From: Adiantum capillus-veneris
Lineage: Eukaryota > Streptophyta > Polypodiopsida > Polypodiales > Pteridaceae
NCBI GenBank assembly: GCA_014529385.2
Contig: CM043947.1
Location: 104,995,811 to 105,039,810, forward strand
DNA length: 44,000 nt
Direction: 5' to 3'
Within the stretch, counting starts at the first letter, position 1, and the number at the start of each line of letters is the position of its first letter. Shown piece by piece: positions 1-11,862 of the stretch. The notes beneath the pieces are model-generated. The model saw only the letters and a list, made by a program, of their open reading frames with translations, was not told where the DNA came from and did not search any database. A program made the position numbers and the translations under genes.

Positions 1-1508
1 ATTTCAAAATATTGTTATTTTTAGAACATGGTGATAGTTTCCTTTGTACATTTTTAGAATTTTTGATAGTTCCCTTTGTACATTGACACTACTTTTAAAA
101 TATGATGCAATAATGACGAGGAGCAACAACAAGAGAGAGGGGAAGAGTTACTTTTCCAAGGAGATTATGAGTTTTCTATGCCTCCTAAATAGCTAAAAGG
201 TTCAAATGGTCCCCCTGTGGCTAGAAAAACTTTTCTCTTTTTTTGTCAATCTCTACCTATTTCTCTTGAGGCTTGTAGAAAATGTTCTCTATAGATAACA
301 TTGTAACAATTTTTGAAATCTCATCATTACAACCATCATCCACGCCAAAAAAGTTTTTTCTTTTTTTCGATCAACGTGTGCCTATTTCTCTCGAGGTTTG
401 GAGAAAATGTATAACATTGCAATAATTTTTGAAATCTCATCATTGCAACCAAAATCCATGCTAGCAAGCAACATTTTATATAAAAGAGGCTATCATTCTA
501 CGATTTTTGGCTCGGCTAGGAAGCCAAGGAAGATACATCTTGCTGATAGGCTGAATCCGTGTTTTGTTGCCTACACACAACCTATGAAAAGACCACCACA
601 TGCTTGATATTTAGCATATCAATGCCTTGTTAGTGTTGGTATCATCATGAGAAAATATTGAAGCTAAGAAAGTAAGCAATTGTAACATGAAACTGTAATA
701 TTCTTCCTAGCTAGTCAAAGACAAAACTGATGTACCAAAAAAGATTGCATTTTTGCTACTAGTATAAAAGGAAATGATAGTATTACGTCGACTATAGACT
801 AGGGGGCTACCATTGCCTCTCCCTTACTGGGTAGGGTAGTAATATCCACATGTGCACCAACGTATATTTTTCAAAAGACAACAATCCTTTTAAAAGCTAA
901 TCATGACAATAATAAAAGAAAAAAAAGTGAAGTAAGAACAAAGAGATGGTTCTTACCGCATTGGATTCGTAGTTGAAGGGCTTCAAATTTCTTTGATCAA
1001 TGCCCCATAAAAAAGTGGTTGTTTATGAGCTTGTTTTAAAAGCTTCATCTTTCTGGATGTTGAGACTCAACTTGAACGCTAAATCCAATAAACGGTGAGC
1101 ACTGATGCGCACAAGGCAGAGGAAATAAAGGTGCAATCACTGGGTTAGCCGTTGTTTATGTCACAGACATCTAAAATCTTGAGTAATGGATGGCTCAGCC
1201 CCTATTTTATAGCAATAAGTCGAGTAGAAGGTCAGACTTTAGAAGGGGCCCTTGTTTATGGTAGGCTGCAGCAAACAGGTGTGCACTTTGGAGACAGGGC
1301 CAAAGATGGCAGGATGTTGCTACACTTGCTGAGAGAGAGGCTCGTGAAACACCTACTCAGCTTAGGAAGACGAAAATTGTCTACGAAAGGTACTAGACGC
1401 GACATTGTCACCACCATGAGCCTCTCTCTCCCTCTGTTCATGAGTAGGCGGTCCAAGCTCAAGCCTTGAATGAAGGTAGGCTGCACTTTCCGATGGCACC
1501 ATGCTAGG
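1..1508. other. AT-rich DNA without a recognisable gene
   Basis: No reading frame here resembles a known protein. Two local duplications are visible: a short one at about 20-95 (two copies of a motif reading gatagtt(t)cc(c)tttgtacat) and a diverged tandem pair of about 120 bp at about 226-350 and 351-465, both containing tttttgaaatctcatcatt. The longest open frames (such as 1152-1469) show no domain and are probably chance. Confidence 0.6.

Positions 1509-1602
<94 letters not shown>
1509..1602. repeat. (CT)n microsatellite, about 94 bp
   Basis: An essentially pure CT run. The open frames across it on both strands (Ser-Leu or Arg-Glu repeats) are artefacts of the dinucleotide. Confidence 0.97.
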
Positions 1603-1604
<2 letters not shown>

Positions 1605-3621
1605 GCATCGCAGTTCACGCTCTCGTTTTGTATTCACATTTTCAACTTTGCAAGTTCCTCATTTTGCACCGGTCAATGTGCCACTCAGTAGTTAGGGTGC
1701 TAGTCTTGCAGGAGCAACGACTTTGGGGCTGGGAACGAATTTAATTCTTGCACGATATCTACCCACCAAAGTCCAAGTTCCAAACTCCTTAAAATATTTT
1801 AGGGACAGGTCCATATGAAAATTGTCTGTCACAATGTTGGAGTAAACAGACAACTCATTCTTCATTGAAAATAGGTTTACAATATATTGGTCCTTCAAAA
1901 AGGGGCAAAACGCCTCAAACGGGTAAAAGAACATCGAAAAGAAAACCGAGATACCATACCCTTATTTTGAAAATTTTGAAATTTTGGGTTAAAGTTTTCA
2001 AGTTTAAAAGGTATATAAAAAATTCTTGAGATTTGCAAGTTTCCCTCTCCCTCTTCCTCTCCACCACCCCCCTCCCCCTCCCCCTCCACATAACCCCCCT
2101 CTACCTATACGATAGACATTGGGAAATAAGTGGGGTTTACCCCTATTGTATACGCTTATGGCACCCCTATTAAAACCCCCTTCCTTACACTCACGTGATA
2201 CCATACGGAACTTCATAGTGAATCCCCCGGGTGTAGGGTACTCTGCTACACCAATACTTGCATGCTGCTATGCCAGCAGTTTATGCATGCAAATCATTGG
2301 TGAAGGATGTTCAACATTGTGTGGATGCATGGCCGGTAGGTGCATGTGCCTACTCGAAAAGTGTGTCTTCGGCTGATGGGTGCCATCCTTACATGATCTA
2401 TTGTCTCTTACCTAGCATATGCTAATCTAGTTATTGTATGCAATCAACGATGGCATCCTGTGTGTCTACGTGGTTTGGTGGACTATAGTGCGTGGAGCCA
2501 CAAAGAAGAGAGAGGCTACATGCTACCAAATGAGAGAAAGAGAAAATAAATATAAAAATAGTGGGTGGTTGTTGTAGCTCTTGCGTCGTCAGCCACAGAT
2601 GAGGGAGAAAAAAAGAGTGAAGCGTGCAAAGGATGCAGTGAGAGAGAGAGAGAGATCAAGAGATGTTGCATGTTCTTTCATGGCTAGAGCACTATGCTAG
2701 GTTGGTGGCTATTGGTGCTTCAAGGGGACTCACGTGGGTTCATGTAGCGGTCAATTTTAAGCCATTGTAATTGATTTCCATGCATGCGATCTAATAACGG
2801 CACCACTTGCCTATTGGTTTGTTGACAAGCAGTAGTGGGTGTGAAGTAACAGCCGATAGAGTCAACTCATGTGTGTGTTGTTGGCTGGCAAGGCGTGTGA
2901 GATGGTTCGTAGCCGATTTCGTGGATCTTGGAACCATGCAAGCTGTGAGGTGGGTGCGAGATGAGTGATTTTTAGCCGGAGTGTTGCATGCTTGATCTAC
3001 GGTACACCACACAATCTATGACAACGGTGCGGTCAAGAACGCCCATCACCAAGGCAGTAGTGTTGATTGGGAATACAAAGTTGTCTTTTGCGTCATTGGG
3101 CAGCATGAGTTTGGCATGCACAACTAACTAACTCAGTCAACTATCCTTTGCCATCCTCTGTGCTAGCGCCATCCTTTGGCCTTGTTTGTCAGTGCCAAAT
3201 CTAGCAAGCTTATAAGTTAGAGGGTTGCATCTCATCCAGCCATATTAAGTTAGAGGTGTCATCGATGAGTGTTGCAACGAGTGAACAATAGTGAGCATTA
3301 ACCTTCTTTTATATATAAATAGAAATCGGGTTTAAGCAAAAAGGTTCAGGCTTTTCTTACTATCGAAGATTGTTATTTCTACTTTCTATTCAGTTATCTT
3401 ACACTAATCATAGATTATTGAAAAGTTATGTTGAGGTCTTTGAAGTTTTCTCCACAACAGAGAGAGAAAAAACCATAAAGTTAAGTGGAATAAAAAAAAA
3501 ATTGCGTAGTTGCACTTATTTCTATTGCAAAATTGCAAAGATCCAAATTTTCTCGAATGCCAAGTCATAAACCTCTCTGGTTGTTTATTACCAAGAGTGT
3601 AGCCTTATGCTCCAATAGCAC
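1603..3621. other. Intergenic DNA, no gene recognised
   Basis: No protein domain, RNA gene or repeat family was recognised. A pyrimidine-rich tract lies at 2040-2100 (mostly C and T, with CCCCCT blocks), and a short GA tract at 2640-2654. The scattered short frames on both strands look random. Confidence 0.5.
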
Positions 3622-4091
3622 TGCTAGAAATGGATGCATGGAACGACCTGCAAAATACGTAAATAACATGATGCAAGCTATAAACAAACAAATATGCATA
3701 CCTAACAACTCGCACAAATCTATAGTTGAGTTAAACGCAAGCAGAGAGACACAGAGAACGAGATAGAGAGAGAGCATGTGGCGCACCTCCTAGAGTGGAG
3801 TGCTATGCGAGTAGGATGAGAGAGAAGAGAGTAAAGGAGAGAAAAAGACACAATAATTGGGTACAATCTCCCCCCGTGCAAGAGTGAGCTTTTTCCTCTT
3901 GCACGTATTTACTTTATAGATTTCTTGAATGGTCAAAGTCAGTACAAACTGGCCGATCAGTCATAAATGGCCAAATCTCATAAAGAGCACTTGAATAATA
4001 AAATGTACATTAGATTTATATATGTCCTAGATTGGTCAAGTCTTTTCCAACCGTCAACTGCAATAACTAGTAAAATATCAATTCCATTATA
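3622..4091 (-). mobile_element. LTR-like dispersed repeat, copy R1 (470 bp)
   Basis: This 470-bp block matches 25828-26299 along its whole length with roughly 80 percent identity by eye. On the plus strand both copies begin TGCTA and end with a TTATA/TTACA variant, so the second copy has the TG...CA ends of an LTR. The second copy is preceded, on the minus strand, by a purine tract and a gypsy-like 3' motif, which sets the orientation. Here the flank on the higher-coordinate side is a degraded gag instead, so this copy belongs to a rearranged or internally deleted element. Confidence 0.6.
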
Positions 4092-4440
4092 TTTTCAAGT
4101 GCAAATCTTTCTTGAGGTGTTCATTCTTGAGCCCCTGTATGAATAATACTACTTGTCAATCGTCTTGAGGTTTCTCGTATGGTGGCCACCTCTCAATGTA
4201 TTGTTTAAATTGCAGAGCGGGCCCTTACACTTTCTCACCCTCTTTCTACTTCAAGGAATGAATCTGCTACATAGTATTGTGTTTAATTTCCCTCATGGAA
4301 AACTCCTCTAGAAATTCTTGTATCAGTGCTTCTATATTCCCATATTCCTTTTTTTAAGGTTGATGGAACCAAGTGAAGGTTGTGCCTTCCAAGGTCAATC
4401 CAAAACCTTCAAACTAGATGTGGAAATTCATGACGTATTC
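4092..4440 (-). pseudogene. Degraded Ty3/gypsy-like gag fragment
   Basis: Translating the minus strand with several stops and shifts gives a stretch that resembles the capsid part of plant Ty3/gypsy Gag: a segment reading FEGFGLTLEGTTFTWFHQP near 4380-4430, like the usual L-x-G-x-A-x-x-W-F block, and then VLFIQGLKNEHLKKDLHLK near 4095-4150, like the helix that follows. Stops interrupt it repeatedly, so it is a relic. It abuts LTR-like block R1, which would be the 3' LTR of an element that lost its pol. The recognition rests on two short motifs only, and the plus-strand open frame over the same bases (4318-4770) is taken as its shadow. Confidence 0.4.
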
Positions 4441-4868
4441 AGCTCTCAATACCTATTTGAGAGATGTTGTGCATGGAGATCACTTGATCCAATGTGTTTC
4501 AAATCCATGCATTTTGAAACTTGGAATGGATGCATGGGCCTTGGCTCAGTGACATATCCACCATGTGCAAAGCTCCTGCAAAGGTTTCCTCGTAAGGAGA
4601 TGTTGTCATTCTTGTCAAGCTCTTGGTTCTTCTCTCAAATTTATCTTTGGCCTTGCCCTTTCAGTAAGATGTGGCTTCGATGCCCTGTAAAGGTAGTACA
4701 AACCCCTTTTAAAGCTCTGGTTATGCCAAGTGACTCCTCATCCATGGATTGGAAACTTTTGTTTTCTTGATCTTGTTCTATGAGTACTTTCTACATGGGG
4801 TGGAATCTCAATGACTCGATCCGTAAAACTCACATACTTTTCCATCGGCTTTTTGAGAGCCATTTGGT

Positions 4869-5339
4869 TTAATTAGATAACAAATAATGGTTCTCCCCAA
4901 TAGGAAAGATTTTATGTCTTTCCATATACTCATACCTATACTCATGTCCTTTACTATCCACCAAAATAGGTAGTTTCCCTGTTTTAAAATGATAGATATA
5001 CTTGTACATGTATTTGATGTAGGTGAGATCCATAGGAGTCACATCTTCCCTGATGTTATAGTTCTCCTCGTCCTTGGTTGTAAACTTGTACATTCCCATA
5101 GTAGGATCATCTACAAGCACTCTCTCTATCTCTTTCATGGATATGAATGTAGCTCTTGGGTCATTCTCTAGTGGAGGTCTTGCAATTCCCTTGTGAACTT
5201 CATCTTTGGCTCTTTTCATTCCCATAGTGTCAACAAGATCAAGATGATCTGTCCTAAGATAGGCATCCCCTCTCTCATCGATACATTGGTCTTCATATTC
5301 AACAGCCTCAACTTGCTCACGAACCTCAAGGTTTCCCAA
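4869..5339 (-). CDS. Unknown 156-aa reading frame, array copy 1
   Basis: This open frame reads through block A on the minus strand and encodes an acidic, hydrophilic protein, beginning MGNLEVREQVEAVEYEDQ and containing a central segment RPPLENDPRATFISMKEIE. I do not recognise a domain. The same frame is open in array copy 2 and broken in copy 3. Copies 1 and 2 differ at amino-acid-changing positions, which argues against strong constraint. Its last 19 residues lie outside the repeated block, so the C-terminus is unique to this copy; if this is part of a larger gene, the array was built from an internal exon. It may equally be a non-coding repeat that happens to be open. Confidence 0.3.
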   Translation of the reverse strand: MGNLEVREQVEAVEYEDQCIDERGDAYLRTDHLDLVDTMGMKRAKDEVHKGIARPPLENDPRATFISMKEIERVLVDDPTMGMYKFTTKDEENYNIREDVTPMDLTYIKYMYKYIYHFKTGKLPILVDSKGHEYRYEYMERHKIFPIGENHYLLSN

Positions 5340-5454
5340 GTCCTCTCAAACATAGCACTTATTATGAATTTCTACATAGATTCTCGCCCCCTTGCCCTTA
5401 GTATAATGGTAGTACAATTGTTTGGGGATTGAAATGGAGCGAGCTTTCTAATTG

Positions 5455-5456
<2 letters not shown>

Positions 5457-5492
<36 letters not shown>
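5457..5492. repeat. (CA)n microsatellite
   Basis: Pure CA run between blocks A and B of the first array unit; the only such junction in the array lacking a CT half. Confidence 0.95.
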
Positions 5493-5493
<1 letters not shown>

Positions 5494-5707
5494 CAACTTC
5501 CTACAATTGCATGGGAAGCAAGCAAAAAAGTTTGAAACATGCATAAAAGAAAGATCTTGAGCACGGGATGAATGCAAGACATAAAGAAGTGGTTTTGGAG
5601 ACGGGATGCATTACACTTGCTACATGATGCTTAAATTGACTCCCAAGTGAGTGAAGCTTTTCTACAACGCCAATGTCTTATGACCTGGGAGAAATCCGGT
5701 GTGCCGT

Positions 5708-5708
<1 letters not shown>

Positions 5709-5779
<71 letters not shown>

Positions 5780-5782
5780 ACA
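5709..5782. repeat. Compound (CT)n(CA)n microsatellite
   Basis: CT run to about 5754, then a CA run to 5782, placed directly before block B. Confidence 0.95.
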
Positions 5783-5951
5783 TCAACTTCCTACAATTGC
5801 ATGGGAAGCAAGCAAGAAAGTTCGAAAGATGCATAAAAGAAAGATCTTGAGCACGGGATGAATGCAATACATAGAGAAGTGATTTTGGAGATGGGATGCA
5901 TTACACTTGCTACATGATGCTTCAATTGACTCCCAAGTGAATGAATCTTTT

Positions 5952-6434
5952 CTACAACGCCAATGTCTTATGACCTGGGAGAAATACGGTGCATCGTGCT
6001 TCATACATTTCAACACCCATATACGCATACCTATACTCATGTCCTTTACTATCCAGCAGAATAGGTAGTTGCCCTGTTTTAAAATGATAGATATACATGT
6101 ACATGTATTTGATGTAGGTAAGATCCATAGGAATAAGGTCTTCCTTGATGTTATAGTTCTCCTCGTCCTTGGTCGTAAACTTGTACATTCCCATAGTAGG
6201 ATCATCTACAAGCACTCTCTCTATCTCTTTCATGGATATGAATGTAGCTCTTGGGTCATTCTCTAGTGGAGGTCTCGCAATTCCCTTGTGAACTTCATCT
6301 TTGGTTCTTGTCATTCCCATAGTGTCAACAAGCTCATGATTATCTGTCCTAAGATAGGCATCCCCTCTCTCATCGATAAATTGGTCTTCATAGTCAACAG
6401 CCTCAACTTGCTCACGAACCTCAAGGTTTTTCAA
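5952..6434 (-). CDS. Unknown 160-aa reading frame, array copy 2
   Basis: Paralogue of the frame at 4869-5339, about 90 percent identical over the shared 135 residues and starting MKNLEVREQVEAVDYEDQ. After the shared Y-M it continues into block B and ends GHKTLAL, so its C-terminus differs from copy 1. No domain, signal peptide or membrane segment is evident. Real expression is unproven. Confidence 0.3.
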   Translation of the reverse strand: MKNLEVREQVEAVDYEDQFIDERGDAYLRTDNHELVDTMGMTRTKDEVHKGIARPPLENDPRATFISMKEIERVLVDDPTMGMYKFTTKDEENYNIKEDLIPMDLTYIKYMYMYIYHFKTGQLPILLDSKGHEYRYAYMGVEMYEARCTVFLPGHKTLAL

Positions 6435-6642
6435 GTCCTCTCAAACATAGCACTTATGATGAATGTCTACATAGATTTTGGCCCCCTTGCCCTTAGTGTA
6501 ATGGTAGTACAATTTTTTGGGGATTGAAATGGAGCGAGCTTTCTGAGTGAGCTCTAGAGTGAGAATTTTTCAAATATTTCTCAACTGCCCAAATCTATTA
6601 AAAAAACTCTCTCCAAAAATAGTCTACGAACTCTTGAGGGAG

Positions 6643-6758
<116 letters not shown>

Positions 6759-6984
6759 ATCAACTTCCTACAATTTCATTGGAAGAAGGCAAAAAAGTTT
6801 GAAAGATGCATAAAAGAAAGATCTTGGGCACGGGATGAATGCAAGACATAAAGAAATGGTTTTGGAGATGGGATGCATTACACTTGCTACATGATGCTTC
6901 AATTGACTCCCAAGTGAATGAAGCTTTTCTACAACGCCAATGCCTTATGACCTAGGAGAAATCTGGTGCATCATGCTTCATACA

Positions 6985-7420
6985 TTTCACCACCCATATA
7001 CGCATACCTATACTCATGTCCTTTACTATCCACCAAAATAGGTAGTTTTAAAATGATAGATATATATACATGTACATGTATTTGATGTAGGTAAGATCCA
7101 TAGGAATCACGTCTCCCCTGATGTTATAGTTCCCCTCATCCTGGTCGTAAACTTGTACATTCCCATAGTAGGATCATCGACAAGCACTCTCTCTATCTCT
7201 TTCATGGATATGAATGTAGCTCTTGGGTCATTCTCTAGTGGAGGTCTCGCATTTCCCTTGTGAACTTCATCTTTGGTTCTTGTCATTCCCATAGTGTCAA
7301 CAAGATCAGGATTATCTGTCCTAAGTTAGGCATCCCCTCTCTCATTGATACATTGGTCTTCATAGTCAACAGCCTCAACTTGCTCACGAACCTCAAGGTT
7401 TCCCAAGTCCTCTCAAACAT
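6985..7420 (-). pseudogene. Unknown reading frame, array copy 3, broken
   Basis: This third copy of block A carries a stop (TAA on the minus strand near 7325, where the other copies keep an open codon) and a one-base loss near 7138-7142 that shifts the frame. The remaining open piece (7107-7292) corresponds to the middle of the other copies. The decay of one copy in three suggests the frame is not needed by the host. Confidence 0.5.
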
Positions 7421-7630
7421 AGCACTTATGATGAATGTCTACATACATTTTGGCCCTCTTACCCTTAGTGTAATGGTAGTACAATTGTTTGGGGATTGAA
7501 ATGGAGCGAGCTTTTTGAGTGAGCTTTGGAGTGAGCTCTAGAGTGAGATTTTTTAAGATATTTCTCAACTGCCCAAATCTATTAAAAAAAAACTCTCTCC
7601 AAAAATAGTGTACCAACTTTGGAGGGAGAT

Positions 7631-7699
<69 letters not shown>
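7631..7699. repeat. Compound (CT)n(CA)n microsatellite
   Basis: CT run (one TT interruption near 7640) then a short CA run, directly before block B. Confidence 0.95.
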
Positions 7700-7935
7700 T
7701 CAACTTCCTACAATTGCATGGGAAGCAAGCAAAAAAGTTTGAAAGATGCATAAAAGAAAGATCTTGAGCACGGGATGAATGCAAGACATAAAGAAGTGGT
7801 TTTGGAGATGGGATGCATTACACTTGCTACATGATGCTTCAGTTGACTCCCAAGTGAATGAAGCTTTTCTACAACACCAATGTCTTATTACCTAGGAGAA
7901 ATCCCATGCATCGTGCTTCATACATTTCACCACCC

Positions 7936-8379
7936 ATATTTCCCCCAACTAAAACTTAACCATGTTCTTTGCTGGAAGAGGAAACCGTACTCACACTTAC
8001 ATGCTTGAGCCTATCCCCTTGTTGGCGATACGCATTATCACAACCATTCAGCTTAGCTCCCATTCCCTTTGATGCGAGACTGGGCATTGGGGCAATGGAC
8101 AAGAGTCAAATCAATTGTGCACACTATGCTCACTACAAGCTAGTTTGAGAGTCCGGGTATCACACACTACTAGAGTGTTCAGCTTTTGGTCACATTTTCT
8201 ATCACATTTTCAGCCATTACTTACACACTTTCCTCTCCTAGCCACAATGTTGGCTCTCCATTGCAACTCTCATCACCACAATTTTCGAGCATCGAGAGTC
8301 CCTCATTCGCCATACATACACTACATCACATGTAACTTTGATCCCATAGGTCATATTTGAACTCCAAGGATAATAATAA

Positions 8380-8431
<52 letters not shown>

Positions 8432-8663
8432 GAGTGCAATTGTTTTGTGACCTAGTAGACACTAGTTCACTCTTTTGATCATAACTTGCTAATCCAAACT
8501 CTGATTTGGGTGATCTATAGCCTCAATCAAAGAGAATGACACCCTCTACTTGTTGATGTAAAGACAAAAAAAAAAATCAAAGTTATAGAAAGCGTTTTTG
8601 TAGCAGCATTTTTGAAGTGAACAGGTTTAGAAAAGTTGACTCTCATCTCTTATTTTACATACA
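7936..8663. other. Intergenic DNA with a (CT)n tract
   Basis: No gene recognised. A (CT)n run lies at 8383-8430. The plus-strand frame at 8115-8360 has no domain and looks accidental. Confidence 0.55.
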
Positions 8664-9047
8664 ATGTCTTCCGGCACTCGCAAGGGTTATTCTTCTTCAA
8701 CAAGGTCCACAACCATTGTGGAAAATGATCCAAAATCTCCTAAGTGTGGAGATGGAAATACAACCACCCAACCAGCGACATCGAAAACCATGATCATGGC
8801 ATACTTGGTATCGCTGCAAGAGATCGTAAACAAACAAGGAGAAGACTTATGGGCACTTGCAATGGAGAATGGCACACTAAGGGTACTTGTGGTTGATAAT
8901 GAGAACCACAAGAGGACACTTGAGATGCAAAAAACACGTTTGATGCAACTTGAAGAGGAAGTCAAGGAATATAACGCTGGTGCAGCCAAACCTGGTCGGC
9001 CCAAGGAGAGCTCAAAAGCCATTACATGGAGGTTCCCAAGCAGATAG
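8664..9047 (+). CDS. Hypothetical 127-aa coiled-coil-like protein
   Basis: The frame starts MSSGTRKGYSSSTRSTT, with a Ser/Thr-rich basic N-terminus. Residues of about 48-105 are rich in Leu, Glu and Gln with heptad-like spacing, so a coiled coil is likely. The same frame continues past the TAG for roughly 50 further codons, up to about 9180, with plausible composition, so the stop may be a nonsense mutation in a longer transposon gene. I do not recognise the family. The opposite-strand frame (8687-9130) is probably a shadow. Confidence 0.35.
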   Translation: MSSGTRKGYSSSTRSTTIVENDPKSPKCGDGNTTTQPATSKTMIMAYLVSLQEIVNKQGEDLWALAMENGTLRVLVVDNENHKRTLEMQKTRLMQLEEEVKEYNAGAAKPGRPKESSKAITWRFPSR

Positions 9048-10670
9048 CAAGTGCTTGAGCAGGTGTTTAATGTGGTGTTCAATAGATCCAGTTGTGATAT
9101 GTATGGAAAATGCAGTTCTTGGCAGGCCAAAGAGGACTTTCAAGCTCAACTGATTGGGTCTTTTAGAAGTGCTAAAGTTGGGTGAGTGGATATCCTCGCT
9201 CACGATGATATCATGATATGTATGCAGAGATTGATCGCGTTTGGCAAACTCAAGTGTTTTATATACTTAAAGGCCAATGTCTAGCAAGTTTATAATCGGA
9301 AGCCTTGACAACTCGTGTTTGTCGACGATCGGGACGAAGGAGTTTTTTTTAAGGAAAATGAAAGTCGACAATCACTAGGTGGGAAACGTGGCTAAGCAAG
9401 AAATTTTTTTAAAGAAAAAATAAGGGGGAAAAAACGAGAAATAGCGGCGCTACTGAAGCAGTGCATAGAAGGAGGATGGTTGCACGACAGGTGTGGGGAG
9501 GTGTTACCATGAAGGGAGGAGGTTGCCTTCTTGGTCAAGACAGATCCGCCAGTCGAATACAAAGGTGGTCGACTGCAGTTCATGAGGGGGAGAGTGCCAC
9601 TTGCGGCTGCACTACACAAGAGGTGGCGCCACTCAGGAGGGCCAAGTTGCAGGGGTTGCCCGCCAAAACCAAAGAGAGGAGAGTTGGGGGTTGGTTGCAG
9701 GACTTGCCAGTTGCAGAGAAGGGGGTTGGTGACCCTCAAGTATTGGGAACAGAGCCCCAAGGCTACCTACAAAGGAGAACAAGAAACAGATGGCGAAGCT
9801 CTCTAGGGAGAGAGAGCCGTAAGCAGCGACGAGAGCATAGAAGAAGAAAGGCTACCTTTTGAAGAGAACTAGGCCAAAAAACTATTGTCTGTGAGGGAAT
9901 TGGGGACCATTGCAATGCATGAGAACAGGGCTGTGAGCTGGTAGAGAGGTAGGGTGTCGCAACAGAGGGAAAAAAGCAGCACTAGGACTTAGGAGGGACT
10001 CTTTGGTAGCACATACAAAACCACGCAAAAAGTTGGAGGAGCGCATCCATACTCACTCTCTCGCCCATACTTCACCACAGACTTTCCGGATGCTATGCCG
10101 AGGGTATTTTTTCCAATGTAATCCATTGTTGTATATGATCTAGAATTTAAGAAAGCCAGGCTCCCTTTGCTCATTGTTTGAGCAAATATATAACATTTTC
10201 TTTCGCTCTCATGTCTATGGGCGTGTTGTTGTGTATTGGAGTGGTTTTGGGTGAGTGAAATGGATTCAAAGGGTGTAAAGATTGGGTGTCTCAAGGGTGT
10301 CGGGTGCTCCCTATAAGGTTGTGGTACATGCATGCCTTGAGGATAAAGCTAGTGGGAAATCTTGAGTCTATCAATGATCGCAAGATGTCAAGGTTACTTA
10401 TATGTGAGTATATGGTCAAAGGTCAAGATAATTGATTGCATGATTTGCGTCTGGATGTATGTAATTAGGGTTGGGTGGGCACGGGCTTGGGCAATATCAT
10501 TTGTAGATTGGGAGTCTCGGTATGTGATTGCTAGGGGATAGGGGTGTTGTGCAGTCACTGGGCTATAGAGAGCAAGGATTTTAATTACGCGATGACGCAT
10601 TTTATTAAATGTTAATTATTGTTGTTATTATCGCTATTTTATTCATGTTAATAACATATCTAATGTCATG
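9048..10670. other. Intergenic DNA, no gene recognised
   Basis: The region 9460-9860 has overlapping open frames on both strands with basic, Gly/Arg-rich translations typical of GC-rich non-coding DNA. The minus frame at 9989-10333 has no domain. Confidence 0.5.
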
Positions 10671-10675
10671 ACCTA

Positions 10676-10830
10676 CGAAAACCGGTAGAAAACGTAGAAC
10701 CGGTGGGACAACCAACAATCCCGGCAGACCTGGCGGGTTTATTATGAGACCCGACGGGCCCGGCGGAACAAGCAAGAATCCCGTCGGGCCCGTCGTGTAC
10801 CCCCTCCATATTTGGCGGCTCTATATAACC
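10676..10830 (+). promoter_or_regulatory. Candidate hAT promoter: GC-rich repeats plus TATA box
   Basis: An abrupt GC-rich patch contains related motifs on both strands (acccgacgggcccggcgg near 10748 and cccgtcgggcccgtcg near 10781), followed by a TATA-like ctatataacc at 10821-10830 and four CATCA repeats (about 10839-10861). It lies about 1 kb upstream of the hAT transposase start, with the 151-bp array in between, so it could be the element's subterminal region and promoter. That role is inferred from position and motif only; I could not define the element's end. Confidence 0.4.
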
Positions 10831-10954
10831 CCTTTATAGACATCACATCACATCACATCACCTCTTCCTCTAAATTGGTCATCCTTTAAAATTTAGAAGA
10901 AAAACTAAAGGTAAAAAAATGAATAGTCTTTTTTAAAAAATTTAAAACTTAATG

Positions 10955-11706
10955 TAACTCTGATCATGGATCATTAGTTCTTTTCTGGACTGAACAGATT
11001 CTTGAAAGGAGGTAGAAAGGTGAATCTTTGGGTCGGTATCTCTACATTTGGGATGGACTGATCTCATGTTTGGTTCACCGTTATATTTGCTAAATTGATT
11101 GCTATATTGATTAGAACTTCTATCATAGGTCATTAGTTCTTTTTTGGACTGAACTGATTCTTGAAAAGAGATAGAAAGGTGAATCTTTGGGTCGATATCT
11201 CTACTTTTGGGATGGACTGATCACATGTTTGATTCACCACTGTATTTGCTTGTTATTCCGATTAGAGCTCCAATCATGGGTCATTAGTTCTTTTTTGGAC
11301 TGGACTGATTCATGAAAGGAGGTAGAAAGGTGAATCTTTGGGTCGATATCTTTACTTTTGGGATGGACTGATCACATGTTTGATTCACCGTTGTATTTGC
11401 TTGCTATTTCGATTAGAGCTCCAATCATGGGTCATTAGTTCTTTTTTGGACTAGACTGATTCATGAAAGGATGTAGGAAGGTGAATCTTTGGGTCAATAT
11501 CTCTACTTTTGGGATGGATTAATCACAGGTTTGATTCACCGTTGTATTTGCTTGCTATTTCGATTAGAGCTCCAATCATGGGTCATTAGTTCTTTTTTGG
11601 ACTGGACTGATTCATGAAAGGAGATAGGAAGGTGAATCTTTGGGTCGATATCTCTACTTTTGGGATGGAATGATCACATATTTGATTTACCGTTGTATTT
11701 GCTTGC
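10955..11706. repeat. Tandem array, about 5 units of 151 bp
   Basis: The landmark tcattagttc recurs at 10971, 11130, 11281, 11432 and 11583, giving spacings of 159, 151, 151 and 151 bp. Units 3-5 are most alike, so the array has grown recently at its downstream end. Each unit has a near-identical segment reading gaatctttgggtcgatatct. It lies in the leader of the hAT gene, just before a candidate splice acceptor (ttgcag near 11849). Confidence 0.92.
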
Positions 11707-11862
11707 TCATGTTTGAGTAGATTGAGGTTTATTCCCTTCAGGTTTCACTACTACGCTTGTGTGTGATATTGACTATAACACTAAAGTTTGGTTTGAATAA
11801 TACTTGAAAGAAGAGATAGCATACTGAGCTATGTTTATTGGTATTGCAGGCATCTAATAAGT

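Noticed and set aside
4989-5171. Plus-strand frames in the A blocks (also 5193-5432, 6288-6527, 7260-7499)
   Set aside because: They recur only because the block is repeated; the minus-strand frame is longer and more protein-like in composition.
9461-9862. 133-aa basic ORF with an overlapping 122-aa ORF on the other strand
   Set aside because: Arg/Gly-rich translation of a GC-rich patch, no recognisable domain, both strands open.
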